A stretch of DNA of 64,000 nt, from positions 64,092,069-64,156,068 of the forward strand of contig NC_060254.1 of assembly GCF_921293095.1 (NCBI RefSeq). The letters are read 5' to 3'. The DNA is from Ischnura elegans. Its lineage: Eukaryota; Arthropoda; Insecta; Odonata; Coenagrionidae. How positions within the stretch are numbered: position 1 is the first letter of the stretch; every line of letters begins with the position of its first letter. Shown piece by piece: positions 23,036 to 33,224 of the stretch. The notes below the pieces were generated by a model that did not search any database, was not told the origin of the DNA, and worked only from the letters and a program-made list of their open reading frames with translations. Made by a program: the position numbers and the translations under genes.

Positions 23036-23369
23036 GCAGAGTGGTTATGAATTAGTTTATTTATAGATTGATTTAAATTTGAAAAATATTTTCTGAAATG
23101 TACCAAATATTTAAAAGAATCTAATCAAAAAAATGCGCCGTATCTAAAAAAGTAAAGCTGTTACAAAAAAACGGATATCATATTTGGATTCAGCACCACA
23201 CATATTGCTAATATCAGCTCAAAAACTCCCGGCACCAAAAACATTTTTTTTGTTGGCCTGTGTTATCATTACGAATTTCAGGAGTTCAAAGACACTGCAA
23301 TTTTTTAGCGTAAAACATATCAGAAACTGTAACGAACGCCTTAGAAGAGACTTATTTGGATTAATATAT

Positions 23370-23500
23370 TAGTATGCATTGATTTCAAAAAGCATTTGAC
23401 ACAGTTGACCATAATTAATAATACAAACTACTCTGCAATCAAATAATTCTGCAAAATCTGTAAAATACCGGTGTAGGAGGAATGTTTAAGTGTTTACATA
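23370..23500 (+). pseudogene. tiny non-LTR reverse transcriptase fragment
   Basis: At 23384-23413 the translation FQKAFDTVDHN matches the LINE reverse transcriptase block (L-x-D-F-x-K-A-F-D-T-V-D-H). A weak continuation with TGVGG about 25 codons later fits the spacing of the downstream (I/V)G(V/I)(R/G)G motif. Stops follow the motif directly. It is a very short relic just outside transposon 2. Confidence 0.45.
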
Positions 23501-25377
23501 GGTTTTTTTTATATTAGTAGTTATTAGTATTATTAAAAATTAAAAATGCACTGTTTAAGGTGCAGAGCTATTTTAAATTTAAATAAATGATGCACTTAAA
23601 GATATCTTTACCATTGTTACTTATTGATACTCTTTTGTGCTAATGATACTCTTCAGATTTCTACTCATGTCAAGTTTGGAGATGCAAAAATAATCCTGGA
23701 AAATTGCTTTGAAATTTTTATATTGGCCATATGACAATAATTTAATCCTGAATAAAAAATGGTACAAGATTATATAATATATTATGTTGTACTAACTGGA
23801 TCTCAGAAAAAAATAAAAAAATGCCAAGAATTCATATGACTGCTTTCATGCAAGTACGATGCATTGTAAATATTCACTGCAAGAGCAAATATCTAAGCAT
23901 AAATGCTTGGAGATTGATAATACTACTAAAGTCAATTACTATATCAGAGGACTTATTTATAAATTGAGAAAACGTTTTCTTTGAATGTTTATTGTTTAGT
24001 TGCTTTTTCCGCTTAAATGATGATGCAGTATGGTTTATTATATTATTTAATACGCTGTAGTTTAATATTGATATCTTAAGAATGATTGTAATGAATTGTA
24101 AGTCAAAAATATACATGTTTCAGAAAGAATTTAGCTAAGTCATTTTGCAATGAAAAAAGTCCCTGCTAACATGGGACGAGAGAAAATAGAGCTGATATTA
24201 ACGAGCGACTGAATGGCGATGATAAGCAGGGTGGGAAATAAGAGGTAGGGTTGAAAGAGGATGAAGTGGGGGCAACACCCTCGTTAATTCCGCTGTGACG
24301 TCGTGAAAGTGGATTGCCGCTCGGAAGTACTGCCTCTTGTCTCGTCTCTTGCTTTTATAGGAACTTCAATCCCCACTCCCGGAATTCTTTTGCACTGTAC
24401 GGATTATTATCATATTATGCCTAACCGAACACCACTTTATTCGTAAATTTGAAAAGTAAAGTTTTTTTTTCATATTTTAAGTGTTGAATTTATAACCGGA
24501 AACAACTATCAAGATGTTTCATCTTATACATTCAACATAATATATGTTGAGCTAAAATACTACGGTTACGTGCTATTTCCTTATTAAGCAGCTATATTTG
24601 AATATTTTTACGTCGTATGATATACTCTTTGAGTCCTTTGATTTATATTTTATTACGTATACTTTTTTGTTATATATACTTTTTTTATTAATTTTTGATT
24701 GATATTTATTATTTTTTGATTTTTATATAAACCTTTTAATATCATCAAATTTCTAATAAATCAAGTTTCAATTTCAAATTTGATGAAAACATCATCGATC
24801 GTTTTGGCTTGATACACAATTCATTTTTTACTACGCTATTTATAATTTTTGAATAGTTTTCACTGCTTTTTGCTCGGAGGTTATTATAGTTTGATAAAGA
24901 TCATAATTACCTTACCAAAATACATTTCATGGATGCGCTGCCTAAACACATTTAAGTAATAGTTTTTACCTAAAAAGCAAGCAATGAAATTAGGATTCTA
25001 TGCTTACAAAAATAATTGCAATTCCATTCGTCAATCGCATCAACTTTATGTAATCTAAGTTGAAGTTCAATGGACCCCGATTAGTTCCCATTGGAGATAT
25101 AGTAACTTACATTCAGACGGTAGTTACGATTTATTCAAAAGCAATGCGACGTTTCCTCTTTGCCCTTTTATTTGTAAGTATGTTAGAAATATCTTCGCAC
25201 TGCCTCCATTTTTGGTGGATGGTGGTATTCACGTAAAAAAAATAAAAAATAAAATTGCGACCTCGTCACGCTATTCGACTTCGCTTGATGGATCTTCTTG
25301 TTGGAAAAATTGTCCCCGTGCAACGTCTTCTTCGCCGTTCCGTATTGCTCCCGCGTGAGCCGCTTTAAGCCACAACT
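23501..25377. other. AT-rich intergenic sequence
   Basis: Mostly low-complexity AT sequence. A GC-richer patch near 24165-24390 contains GTGACGTCGTG but no ORF or repeat ends I can define. Confidence 0.45.
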
Positions 25378-25673
25378 TTGTGGGACCCCGTAGGAAAGGG
25401 AGCAAGCAAGTTCTCTCATTTCGCGTCGCTCATGCCCTTACACTCTCGACTGCCACCCCATTTAGTCTTGGCGCCATTCAGGAGGGTCCGAACGCCACAC
25501 GAACTCCGCCCTGTTCCTCTTCTCATCACAGCCTTTCCTTCCTTCCCACCCTTATCAACCCTCCTGGTCCATCTCCGCCCCATTTTCCTTTATTCTCATG
25601 GAGATGGTATTTCTCAACCCCTCTCATTACGTTCGAGTTGTTTCGCCCGCGAGAGAAGAACAGGACACACCTG
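25378..25673 (+). repeat. CT-rich dispersed repeat, 5' part
   Basis: The pyrimidine-rich sequence ends with TGGTATTTCTCAACCCCTC, then TTTCGCCC, GAGAAGAACAGGACACACC. This end aligns with 26951-27030 (GGTATTTCCCAACCCC, TTTCGCCCACTGGAGAAGACCAGAATACACC), so it belongs to a dispersed family. The 117- and 139-codon ORFs here are overlapping shadows of the composition. Confidence 0.5.
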
Positions 25674-26225
25674 GGTGGTCCCAGAGCATCCCAACAACCA
25701 GTTGTATATTACGATAAGGTGCCTAGGCTAAAAATTGACGTAATTTACACCAAAGTAGCAATAAACCATTGCCACATGGATTATGATTCTAAAATATAAT
25801 CATAGGGCAATCAAATTGAGAACTGAAAAATCCACGAATGTCATGTATTTATTATGAAGAGGAAAATTCTGATCTAAAGCTGATACCGTTAACATGTATA
25901 TTCCGTCAATGTATATTTGAAACCGTTTATTATTTTTACACTTTTTAGGTGGTCCAAGCACATCCCAACAACCAGCTTTTATCGTACGGTAATGTTCCTA
26001 CGCTTACAATTGACGTCATGTATACAAAAAATAGGAATAACCGATTGCCACATGTGTCATGATAGTAAGGTATAATCATAGGGAAATCAAATTGAACCAC
26101 AGATAATTCTTAGAACTGAAAAATACGTGTATATAATGTATTTATATTGAAGATGAAAATTCTGAAATAAAGCTGCTTCTAAATATTATTTGAACATTGT
26201 TATTTTTTACACATTTTAAATGCTA
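25674..26225 (+). repeat. tandem duplication of a ~275-bp repeat unit
   Basis: Unit 1 (25674-25947) and unit 2 (25948-26225) both start GGTGGTCC and contain CATCCCAACAACCAG, then ACG...GTAA/ATAAGGT, AATTGACGTCA or AATTGACGTAA, AACC(G/A)TTGCCACAT, ATAATCATAGGG, AATCAAATTGA, AACTGAAAAAT, ATGTATTTAT, GAAAATTCTGA and end in TTTTTACAC-TTTT. A third copy of only the first 25 bp occurs at 27015-27036. Confidence 0.75.
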
Positions 26226-26561
26226 TATAAATCATTGTTTACCATGCCTGTTCTATTATCTGTGAGTATAATATTTACAGATTGCACGAGGGTTAATTGG
26301 ACGATTGCAAACCGGAAAACATGAGAAAAGACATAGCAATCATGGAGGACATTAAAAAAGGATTACATCTATTTTTAGGTTAATTAGATACAGAAGAGTA
26401 AATAGTGCAGTGAAGAGTCTTACATGAATAATGGGGAGAAGGAAGTTGAAGTACGTATGAAATATTATAGCACGAACACAAAAAAAAATTAATAAACGAG
26501 GCGGTAGATTAATGAAAAACCTACAAAACTAAACATAATTATCCGTATATATCGAGAAGTT

Positions 26562-26596
26562 GATAATAATAAAAACAACAATAATAATAATAATAT
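26562..26596. repeat. (AAT)n-type microsatellite
   Basis: An interrupted run of AATAATAATAATAATAATA, possibly the tail of a degraded retroelement. Confidence 0.7.
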
Positions 26597-26884
26597 TTAT
26601 TGTTCTTGGACAAATGTCCATTAGGAACATAAGATGAATATTACATACAAAAGAGATCACAAAATAAACTTGTACAAAATATATCAAATATTTCCGAATG
26701 GAATTCAGCGCAACTAACACATCAGGGCATAGAAATGAAATCTTGAAGTTAACTCAATCAATCATAGCAAGAAAACCTTAGTATGCACATATACCCATCA
26801 CAACATTTAGGGTAGAACATGAGAAAAATAATTAAATTACTAAATAAGTAGAACATGAATAATGATAGACCTGAATAGAAGTTA

Positions 26885-27040
26885 GGAGGTATCTGAGGAG
26901 GTACTGCCTCTGATGAGGGAAACGTCTCGGAAAAATTCAAACACTCCTTTGCGTTATGGTATTTCCCAACCCCTTCATGACGCTTTCGCCCACTGGAGAA
27001 GACCAGAATACACCTGGGTGGTCCAAGCACATCCCCTTGA
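26885..27040 (+). mobile_element. dispersed retroelement tail, forward copy
   Basis: The sequence CTGAGGAGGTACTGCCTC, TGATGAGGGAAACGTCTCGG, AAAAATTCAAACACTCC is matched in reverse complement at 27440-27510. It continues with the GGTATTTCCCAACCCC...GGTGGTCCAAGCACATCCC block shared with 25606-25690 and 25948-25970. The TGATGAGG-AAAC-TCTCGG core is of the kind found at the 3' ends of Penelope- and CR1-like elements. Confidence 0.5.
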
Positions 27041-27439
27041 GGAACTCATTCCGGACACCGTCTCTAACCTCCTCAGGGTTATTCATTGTGTGAGACGTCT
27101 CTGCGACGTTTCTGGTCTAAACCCTCATTCTCTACGACCAGACTGACGGGAGCGGCCGGAAAGAGAATGCTGACCCGCCCTTACGCGGGAACTTCCGCCT
27201 CATTCAAGGCCGGCAACTACCTCTTCTTTCAGTCGTGCGAAGTCCCTTCATTAACTGCCTAGGATGCAGAGAAATTAAAGCCGTTCACGCATGTCCAGCG
27301 AGCGGCCTCATTCTCTTCCACGTTCTTCTCACCACCATGTAACTGATACTTCAACCTCCGCATTTCCCTGTTAGTGGCCACCATACCCGCATCATCCTCG
27401 TACGCTTCTCGTGTTGACTTTAAGCGAGTAGCCTCGCTT
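27041..27439. other. GC-rich segment between inverted tails
   Basis: Contains CpG-rich sequence with AGACGTCTCTGCGACGTTTC and a minus-strand open frame (27459-27259) reading LKSTREAYEDDAGMVATNR, then MRRLKYQLHGGEKNVEENEAARW. The frame is polar and could be a helical segment of a retroelement protein, but I do not recognise it. Confidence 0.3.
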
Positions 27440-27510
27440 TCTATTCCGCAATGGAGCATTTGACTATTTCCGAGAGGTTTTCCTCATCAGAAGCAGTTAT
27501 ATCTCCTCAT
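27440..27510 (-). mobile_element. dispersed retroelement tail, reverse copy
   Basis: On the minus strand it reads ATAACTGCTTCTGATGAGG, AAAACCTCTCGG, AAATAGTCAAATGCTCC, clearly related to 26895-26945. With the forward copy it forms an inverted pair about 500 bp apart. Confidence 0.5.
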
Positions 27511-29182
27511 TTCTCGACATTTAAGGATAATTATGCGTCGTTTTGTAGATTTCTACTCAATCTGCCGTCTCGTTTTTTAATTGTTGTCTCTACTCGTGCC
27601 ATGATATTTCATGCACACCGCAACATACTGGAATTATCCACTATTGTTTATGTGAGACTACTTTCTGCACTCTTCACTCTTCTGTATCTAATTAACCTTA
27701 AAAAAGTTGTTATTCTTTTTTAATCTCATCCACTTTCCTCGATTACTATTTAATTTTTCATGTTTTCCGGTTTTCATTCGTTCAATTTACCCTATTGAAA
27801 TCTGTTAATGCAATGCACTCTGAGAAGAAGCCTGGCATGATATACCATGCATTTTATATAGCATTTAAAGTGCGTAACAATAATGCCTGGTTTCTAATCA
27901 TGTACGTAAGCCATATATCAGAATTATCCCCTTAATCTCCATTATATTATATGCTCGAATTTTTAATTTGTCAGGATGACTTCTGGTTTAATTTGATTGC
28001 TCTATGATTACAGCTCACGTATCATGACGTATATCGCAATTGAAATATCTATTTTTGATGAATACTACGCCTATTTTTAACCTGCTATTCATCCCGTGGC
28101 AATGCACTCTATCATAGCGACGAATTTAGTCTTTTTGGTTTATTTTAAGCAAGAGGAATGTTATAAACATTTCCTTGAGTGAATAGTTTAGAAATACTTT
28201 TTAAATATAGCACTCGTAACTGCGATATACTTTTCTTTTTTACACCTCGGAAATTGAAATCTACCTTTTGGCCATTTAAAAAAACCAAAGAATGGGTAAA
28301 ATATAATTTTAAAAAGCTATTTGTAACGCGAAGACATCGTTCTCTTTATAAAAAATACAATGAAAGACACCAATTAAACATTTTGCCCGTGACGATATGA
28401 AGAAGACGTTTCGCCGTTCTCATATTTTTTTTCGGACAATCATTCGACCGTAGAAGCAAAAGTTTACGTTTCTAACATTGTTTAATGATCCATTGTTGTG
28501 GTGGAATAAACAATGAGTAAAACCCAATGAGTATGATAAGACCACATTACGTTTTTTATTTTTATTTTAGTTTAGGGTTTATCACATGGTAATTGGAATT
28601 AATGCGTCTCCTCTAACCTGTGCATGAGCTTAGGCAATATGTCTTTGCGTAGGTTTCCAATTAATGATGTAATATAGGCATAATTTCTTCCGAGGTTTTC
28701 CACGGGTGTATTACGACCGTGTAAGAGGCGTTGCGGTCGGTTTCTTTGGCGGCACTGAGTAGGAAAAGCCAGCTTCCAGGCTTGCAAAACTGAGGTCCTA
28801 CAAATGGTTCGAAAGGAATGGTGTTGTAGAATCCACTAATTTTCAAGGGTTCGTCAATTGCTTGTTTTAATACTGAACTATAATTTACCTAATGCTTTCA
28901 AAAATATAGTGGCTTCTTAAAAAACGAAAGTTAATTATGTACTTTTAAGAGTACCAATAAAATTTAGTATTTCTAACTGAAGTCGGAGCCCAGAAAATTA
29001 CTGCGCGTTCAAGCTTCTCACACTTGCAAATACCTATAGCACGCCTGCTTGGAATCCCCGTACTGCTGAAAAAAATAAAATTAAAATTAATTAAAAAAGT
29101 AAACTCCATTTGTTTATTTAAATAATTACATTTGCATTTGGTTTTACTCGGATTTGCAGATAAATTGATTTAATTTAATATT
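27511..29182. other. AT-rich sequence with one unassigned block
   Basis: Mostly featureless. Around 28600-28815 the minus strand has moderately open frames (for example LSAAKETDRNASYTVVIHP) in more GC-rich DNA; I could not assign this to a family. Confidence 0.4.
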
Positions 29183-29539
29183 TTAACCCATTAATGCCCA
29201 GAAGATTTTTTTCAAAATAATATACTTTTTTTGCTTAAATTATGATTAGACATCACCCCTGATGTGGGAAAAAATATTTTAAAAAATCTCTAACATTTGC
29301 ATAGTGCTTAATCCTATACGTATCTTAAGATACTTCTGGGCACTTAAGGGGTCAAAAAATGTACCATATCATTTAATTGTGTTGATGCACGTTTTTGCTA
29401 TATACTTCATGACTCATGCCTTCATCAGTGGTTTTTGTACTTGAATTTTAATTTGTATGCATCAAATAATATAATGTTGAGTATTATTATAGTATTATTG
29501 CTTGAACAATTTACATTTGCATTGTGAAATTTTACAGCG

Positions 29540-30560
29540 GTGTGACCCTGTATCCCAGTTTTATATACCGTAGCCATCCCTGTACAACTGATACATCAAG
29601 TCTCATCTAAAATAAGTGAACCACCATTTCATTCCTGACTGTTGTCCGGTAACTTGCCAAGAATTGATCGCGCAGGTCCACTCCACACATATGAGAATTG
29701 TATTCTGCGATCGCCAATGGCATTGAAAAATTATTTTTTTCTTTTTAGAAACAGAAAAACAAACAGGAGTTTTCATTTTATTGTGCGTGCTATCAGTAAT
29801 CATGTAACTATGTATTATTCATCGTTAGAAACTTTTCCATTTAACTTCAGCAGTCCCTATTTTGATTTTTGAAATGCAGCTTTTTCTGGGAGGTTATATA
29901 CATAATTGATTCTATTGTCACGAAGTGTTGCAGTGCCACACAAGCTCCTTCCAGTCAACTTTCTAAGCAGCTTTTCTGATGTGAATAAGTTGCCAACAAA
30001 TATGTTTGTACCTGGTGGTAATTTACACTCACCCATGAGTCCTAAAACTACATCTCTTCCTTGACCAAAATCTGTTCTCTCAAGATTGGCATCAGCATGA
30101 TAAAGGTTGACTTGATTCGGAAATAAACTAATTTTAACCCAATTCTTACTCGTTTCCCTATAACACATTGCTTGCAGCGATATCTACCATAGTAGGGGTT
30201 GAGTGATTCATCCACCAAACAGTATTCTCCAGCGCTTACAATTTTGAAAGTCTAGTACAAAATCTCAAACATATGTTGAACTTTATATAGCCTATCCTTG
30301 CCATCACTCTCCCCATTATAATAATTATCTGCCTGATACAGAAACCTTAAAATTTCTTCAAACCTGTCCCTTTGCATTGACTGAGAAACTATTTCGATGG
30401 TGCAGTCTGGAGATGACCTCCGATAAAGCCATCGACTAGGTAGACGGTGATAACCTGAGAGTAGCGATATTCCAAACACTTTATAAATCTCTTCGATTTG
30501 TACCTACGAATGTACCAACATTTTTAACAACTGTACAGAAAACTTGTCTTGAATTTTAGT
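29540..30560 (-). pseudogene. piggyBac transposase pseudogene (element B)
   Basis: Read from 30560 down: QDKFSVQLLKMLVHS, then an open stretch (30479-30252) FGISLLSGYHRLPSRW, RRSSPDCTIEIVSQSMQRDRFEEILRFLYQADN; a gap with VDESLNPYYGRYRCK; an open stretch (30168-29857) LYHADANLERTDFGQG, GECKLPPGTNIFVGNLFTSEKLL, GTATLRDNR; and, through frameshifts, YNSHMCGVDLRDQFLASYR and VVQGWLRYIK near 29690-29550. These are the successive conserved blocks of piggyBac transposases. The DN-x-FTS catalytic Asp is Gly here (residue 59 of the 103-codon stretch, FVGNLFTS), while GVDLxDQ keeps its Asp. Stops and frameshifts confirm a dead copy. It belongs to a different subgroup from element A. Confidence 0.85.
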
Positions 30561-30976
30561 GCTGACAGCGTTGATGGTAGAGCTATTGCAGATATGTTTC
30601 ACCTCTGCTCCATCACTAAGGTACGTCTTCTCTTCTCAACGGTAAAAGGGAGCGCCTATGCTGTTTTCTTGACTTACAAGGGGTGCGCAACAAAAGTAAC
30701 AAAAAAATCATTTACAAAAGAGACGTTTGAGAAATTTTTAAAGCGCCGATTCCTCCTTATGTCAGGTATATACTCCGAAAACTCGGACTTGAATACAAAG
30801 TACAAAGTTTTGGGTGACATAGCGTGATACATAATTTCTTTACCAATGTTCACTAAAGTTACTTATTTCCTACACTGATTTCCGGCTTGCAATCTAAATT
30901 TCATTGCCTGCGGAAAGTTTAACGAGAAACAAAGTAATCAATGCATTCCACCGTCGGCGATACAGAATACAAGTGA

Positions 30977-31253
30977 TGCCAGGATAGTGGCGGATACACA
31001 TGGGGGCCAAAGGGGTGCGCGCCCCCCTCTTACGGGGCCGCCCGCATTGCCTAATATAGCAGAACTACAATTGTAACTCCTTCACATCATAAGATGGCAT
31101 TGCCTTGTATATATGTGTATAATCATTTTAAATAAAACTTTCCTAACCTTTGAATGTGACTTGATTATTTTTCGTTACGATACAAGTAAAGGTAGCTCAA
31201 GATATCTTTTGCGCCCCCTTTGAATTTTTTCTGTTTCCACTACTGTGCCAGGA
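30977..31253. mobile_element. hAT-like MITE nested in element B
   Basis: The 8-bp duplication TGCCAGGA (30977-30984 and 31246-31253) flanks 261 bp. The ends are related inverted repeats: TAGTGGCGGATACA at the left, and CAGTAGTGGAAACA inward from the right, both followed by a G-rich stretch (GGGGGCC, GGGGGCGC). An internal GC hairpin (GGGGTGCGCGCCCCCC) lies near 31012-31027. Eight-base duplication and CAGTGGCGGA-type ends are typical of hAT elements. No coding capacity. The insertion lies between B's transposase and its right end, so it is younger than B. Confidence 0.75.
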
Positions 31254-31564
31254 TAGGCAACTTGATATCGCGAGCATTTATGCCTCCAGAAATTCAATAC
31301 TGATTCATTTTATGCGTCCAATGAAGGTAATTTATTACAATTCAAATGAGGATACCACACACCACAATTCTGAGAAAAAACCTGTTTTTGCTATATTTAC
31401 CTAATTGTTAAATATTATACTTCATGAAATGGCAGAAATATAAAATTGTCTTTGAGGTATCACATAATTAGGTTTATATAATAATTATTTACTTATTTAA
31501 TCAATAAATATAGTGAAACATACCTATAAGTCACAACTTGAATTTTTAGTACCACAAGTGCCCA

Positions 31565-31584
31565 GACGTATCTTTAGATACGTC
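31565..31584. repeat. element B palindrome, inner right copy
   Basis: GACGTATCTTTAGATACGTC, two 9-nt arms around TT, preceded by GTGCCCA. Confidence 0.75.
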
Positions 31585-31915
31585 AAAACTTTACTGATTA
31601 GTTTTGCCATGAGCTTGAAAGAAAAATGAATTTCTTTAAAATGATAATATTCCTTATACATTTAAAATAAAACAGGTAAAAACTGGATTCAGATAACTCA
31701 ATACTTTATGCAAAAATAAAATTTTCACATGACCATAGCGTAGCCATTTCCGAGTAGTTCATGACCAGCCATGTGAAATTAAGCATAACAATTGCAAATA
31801 TAAAGTTAAATCATCTAAATCACTTGTATACCATTTGAAGACTTTCTTCTGTCATAATACGTAAAGAAATTGCATAAAAAACAAACTAAGGAGTATTTAT
31901 GAATTTTTAAAGTAT

Positions 31916-31935
31916 GACGTATCTAAAGATACGTC
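31916..31935. repeat. element B palindrome, outer right copy
   Basis: GACGTATCTAAAGATACGTC followed by TGGGCAT, an inverted partner of the copy at 31565-31584 about 350 bp away. Confidence 0.75.
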
Positions 31936-32239
31936 TGGGCATTAATATTAATCATCAACCCGTATCCTACTACAAAATATGACAAATCTTTTCAATATTT
32001 CTGTGGAGTTTACTATTTATTATCCTTAAATTCAAGCCAGGAAATAAACTTCAGAGAATATACACTGAAGCTGTTGGTGCGTGTTAAGGACGTCTTGATG
32101 TACAGATTCCTCTGCATTTGAATGATTATTATCATTCGAGCATTCATTTTTTTCATGCATAAGTGTGCAGCCAGAAGAAGGAAATGTCTGGCGCTGTCTG
32201 GAAAGATTGGGGAATATATTTTTTTCGGAAAATAATTTT

Positions 32240-33210
32240 TTTTAAATATGGCTCATCATTTTTCTGCGAGAAGAGGAAATCATGACCACACCTCTTTTCC
32301 CTCAAGGCAGGCGTTCACGCTGATATCTCTCTTCCTCTCCATCCTTCCCCACGAATTTGTGCGTATTCATTTCTTCCCCCTCATCCTTCCGCCCGCTATC
32401 TCGTTTTACACCACCTCCCAACGTTGCTCACCCAACGCCCTCGCGAAAATACTCCGCGGAAGCTTGAAAAACCCTTCACTCCAGCCCATAAATCTTCCTT
32501 TAACTGAATTTGTGTGTGGTTTCTGTTCTGGCTTGCGCGTCGCACTTTCCGTAAAAAAAACGGAGTGAAAAAATCGGAGGGGGGTTAAGGGGATCTTTTC
32601 ATACGTTAACCTCGACCCCTCCCCCTTCCTAACGGACAGTTTTCCTCAGTTCAACCCCATACTACCTTCCTTCTTTCCCTCCCCTTAATGATTCCCACTC
32701 CACCAGCTGCACACAGCACCCATACCCTGATTCGGACGTATACCCTTGCTATTCCCCATATCGCGAAGGCCACCAACCTATTACCCCTCTTATAACACCC
32801 AGTCCAGCCCCTAACGCTAGGCTTGCTAAATCCCCCCCACTCCCTTCCCCTCCCTCCCCTAATATATCCCACCCCACTACCGTACTATTTCTCCTCCCCT
32901 CTCACTACTCTCGCACCATTTCACTATTCTGGAACACGGCCAACGGTGCTAAATGGCCGAGCGTTTTCCTCTAATTTCAACGGTAATTTCAACCTATCTC
33001 ACCTCCGAGTCCGCCCTCTACCATGCTCGCTTTCAGCCCCTTGGAGTTTCCATCCTCACATTTCACTTTATTTTATTTTTGACTCTCTTCCTCCTCCTCA
33101 CCACTACCTTCGTAAAGTCTCAGTCTTCGCGCCTCGGCGCGGTTCAATTCCATCATTGTGCCTTGCACACTGATTCTTTAGCCGCGATCCTTAAACCCCA
33201 TTCATAGAAA
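32240..33210. other. extended CT-rich islands
   Basis: Two adjoining pyrimidine-rich blocks (about 32270-32500 and 32590-33130) in which most of the plus strand is C or T, separated by GGAGGGGGGTTAAGGGG. ORFs of 73-116 codons overlap on both strands and show no family motif. At 33138-33160 GGTTCAATTCC is a perfect box B match, so the end of the block may be a SINE head. Confidence 0.4.
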
Positions 33211-33224
33211 CCTAACTTCACATT

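Larger units (their letters stand above)
20980..23265 (-). mobile_element. DNA transposon 2 with ~120-bp TIRs, internally deleted
   Basis: The left end (from 20983) reads CACAGGTCAAC...GGTTTTGGTGCCGG...GAGGTGCTGAATCCAAATATG. The right end, read inward from 23262, gives CACAGGCCAAC...GTTTTTGGTGCCGG...GTGGTGCTGAATCCAAATATG. Similarity runs to roughly 21110 and 23135. TTA flanks both sides (20980-20982, 23263-23265), a possible 3-bp target duplication. The interior encodes a minus-strand transposase relic (22660-21310) and a CT-rich segment (22740-23035). The element is unrelated in ends and protein to transposon 1. Confidence 0.75.
29183..31951 (-). mobile_element. piggyBac-type transposon B, degenerate
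   Basis: TTAA occurs at 29183-29186 and 31948-31951. The left end begins CCCATTAATGCCCAGAAG; the right, read inward, begins TATTAATGCCCAGACG, so the ends match apart from the first bases. Inner copies of GCCCAGAAG/GCCCAGACG joined to palindromes lie at 29320-29342 (GTATCTTAAGATAC), 31559-31584 and 31916-31939 (GACGTATCT and AGATACGTC arms). The interior encodes a minus-strand piggyBac transposase relic and holds a nested hAT-like MITE at 30985-31245. The right-end TTAA is less certain because the first bases of the two ends differ. Confidence 0.75.

Noticed and set aside
26905..26930. Canonical hammerhead ribozyme at CTGATGAGGGAAAC
   Set aside because: The CTGATGA core is present, but no proper stem II leading directly into GAAA can be drawn; only a 3-bp stem with an extra base forms.
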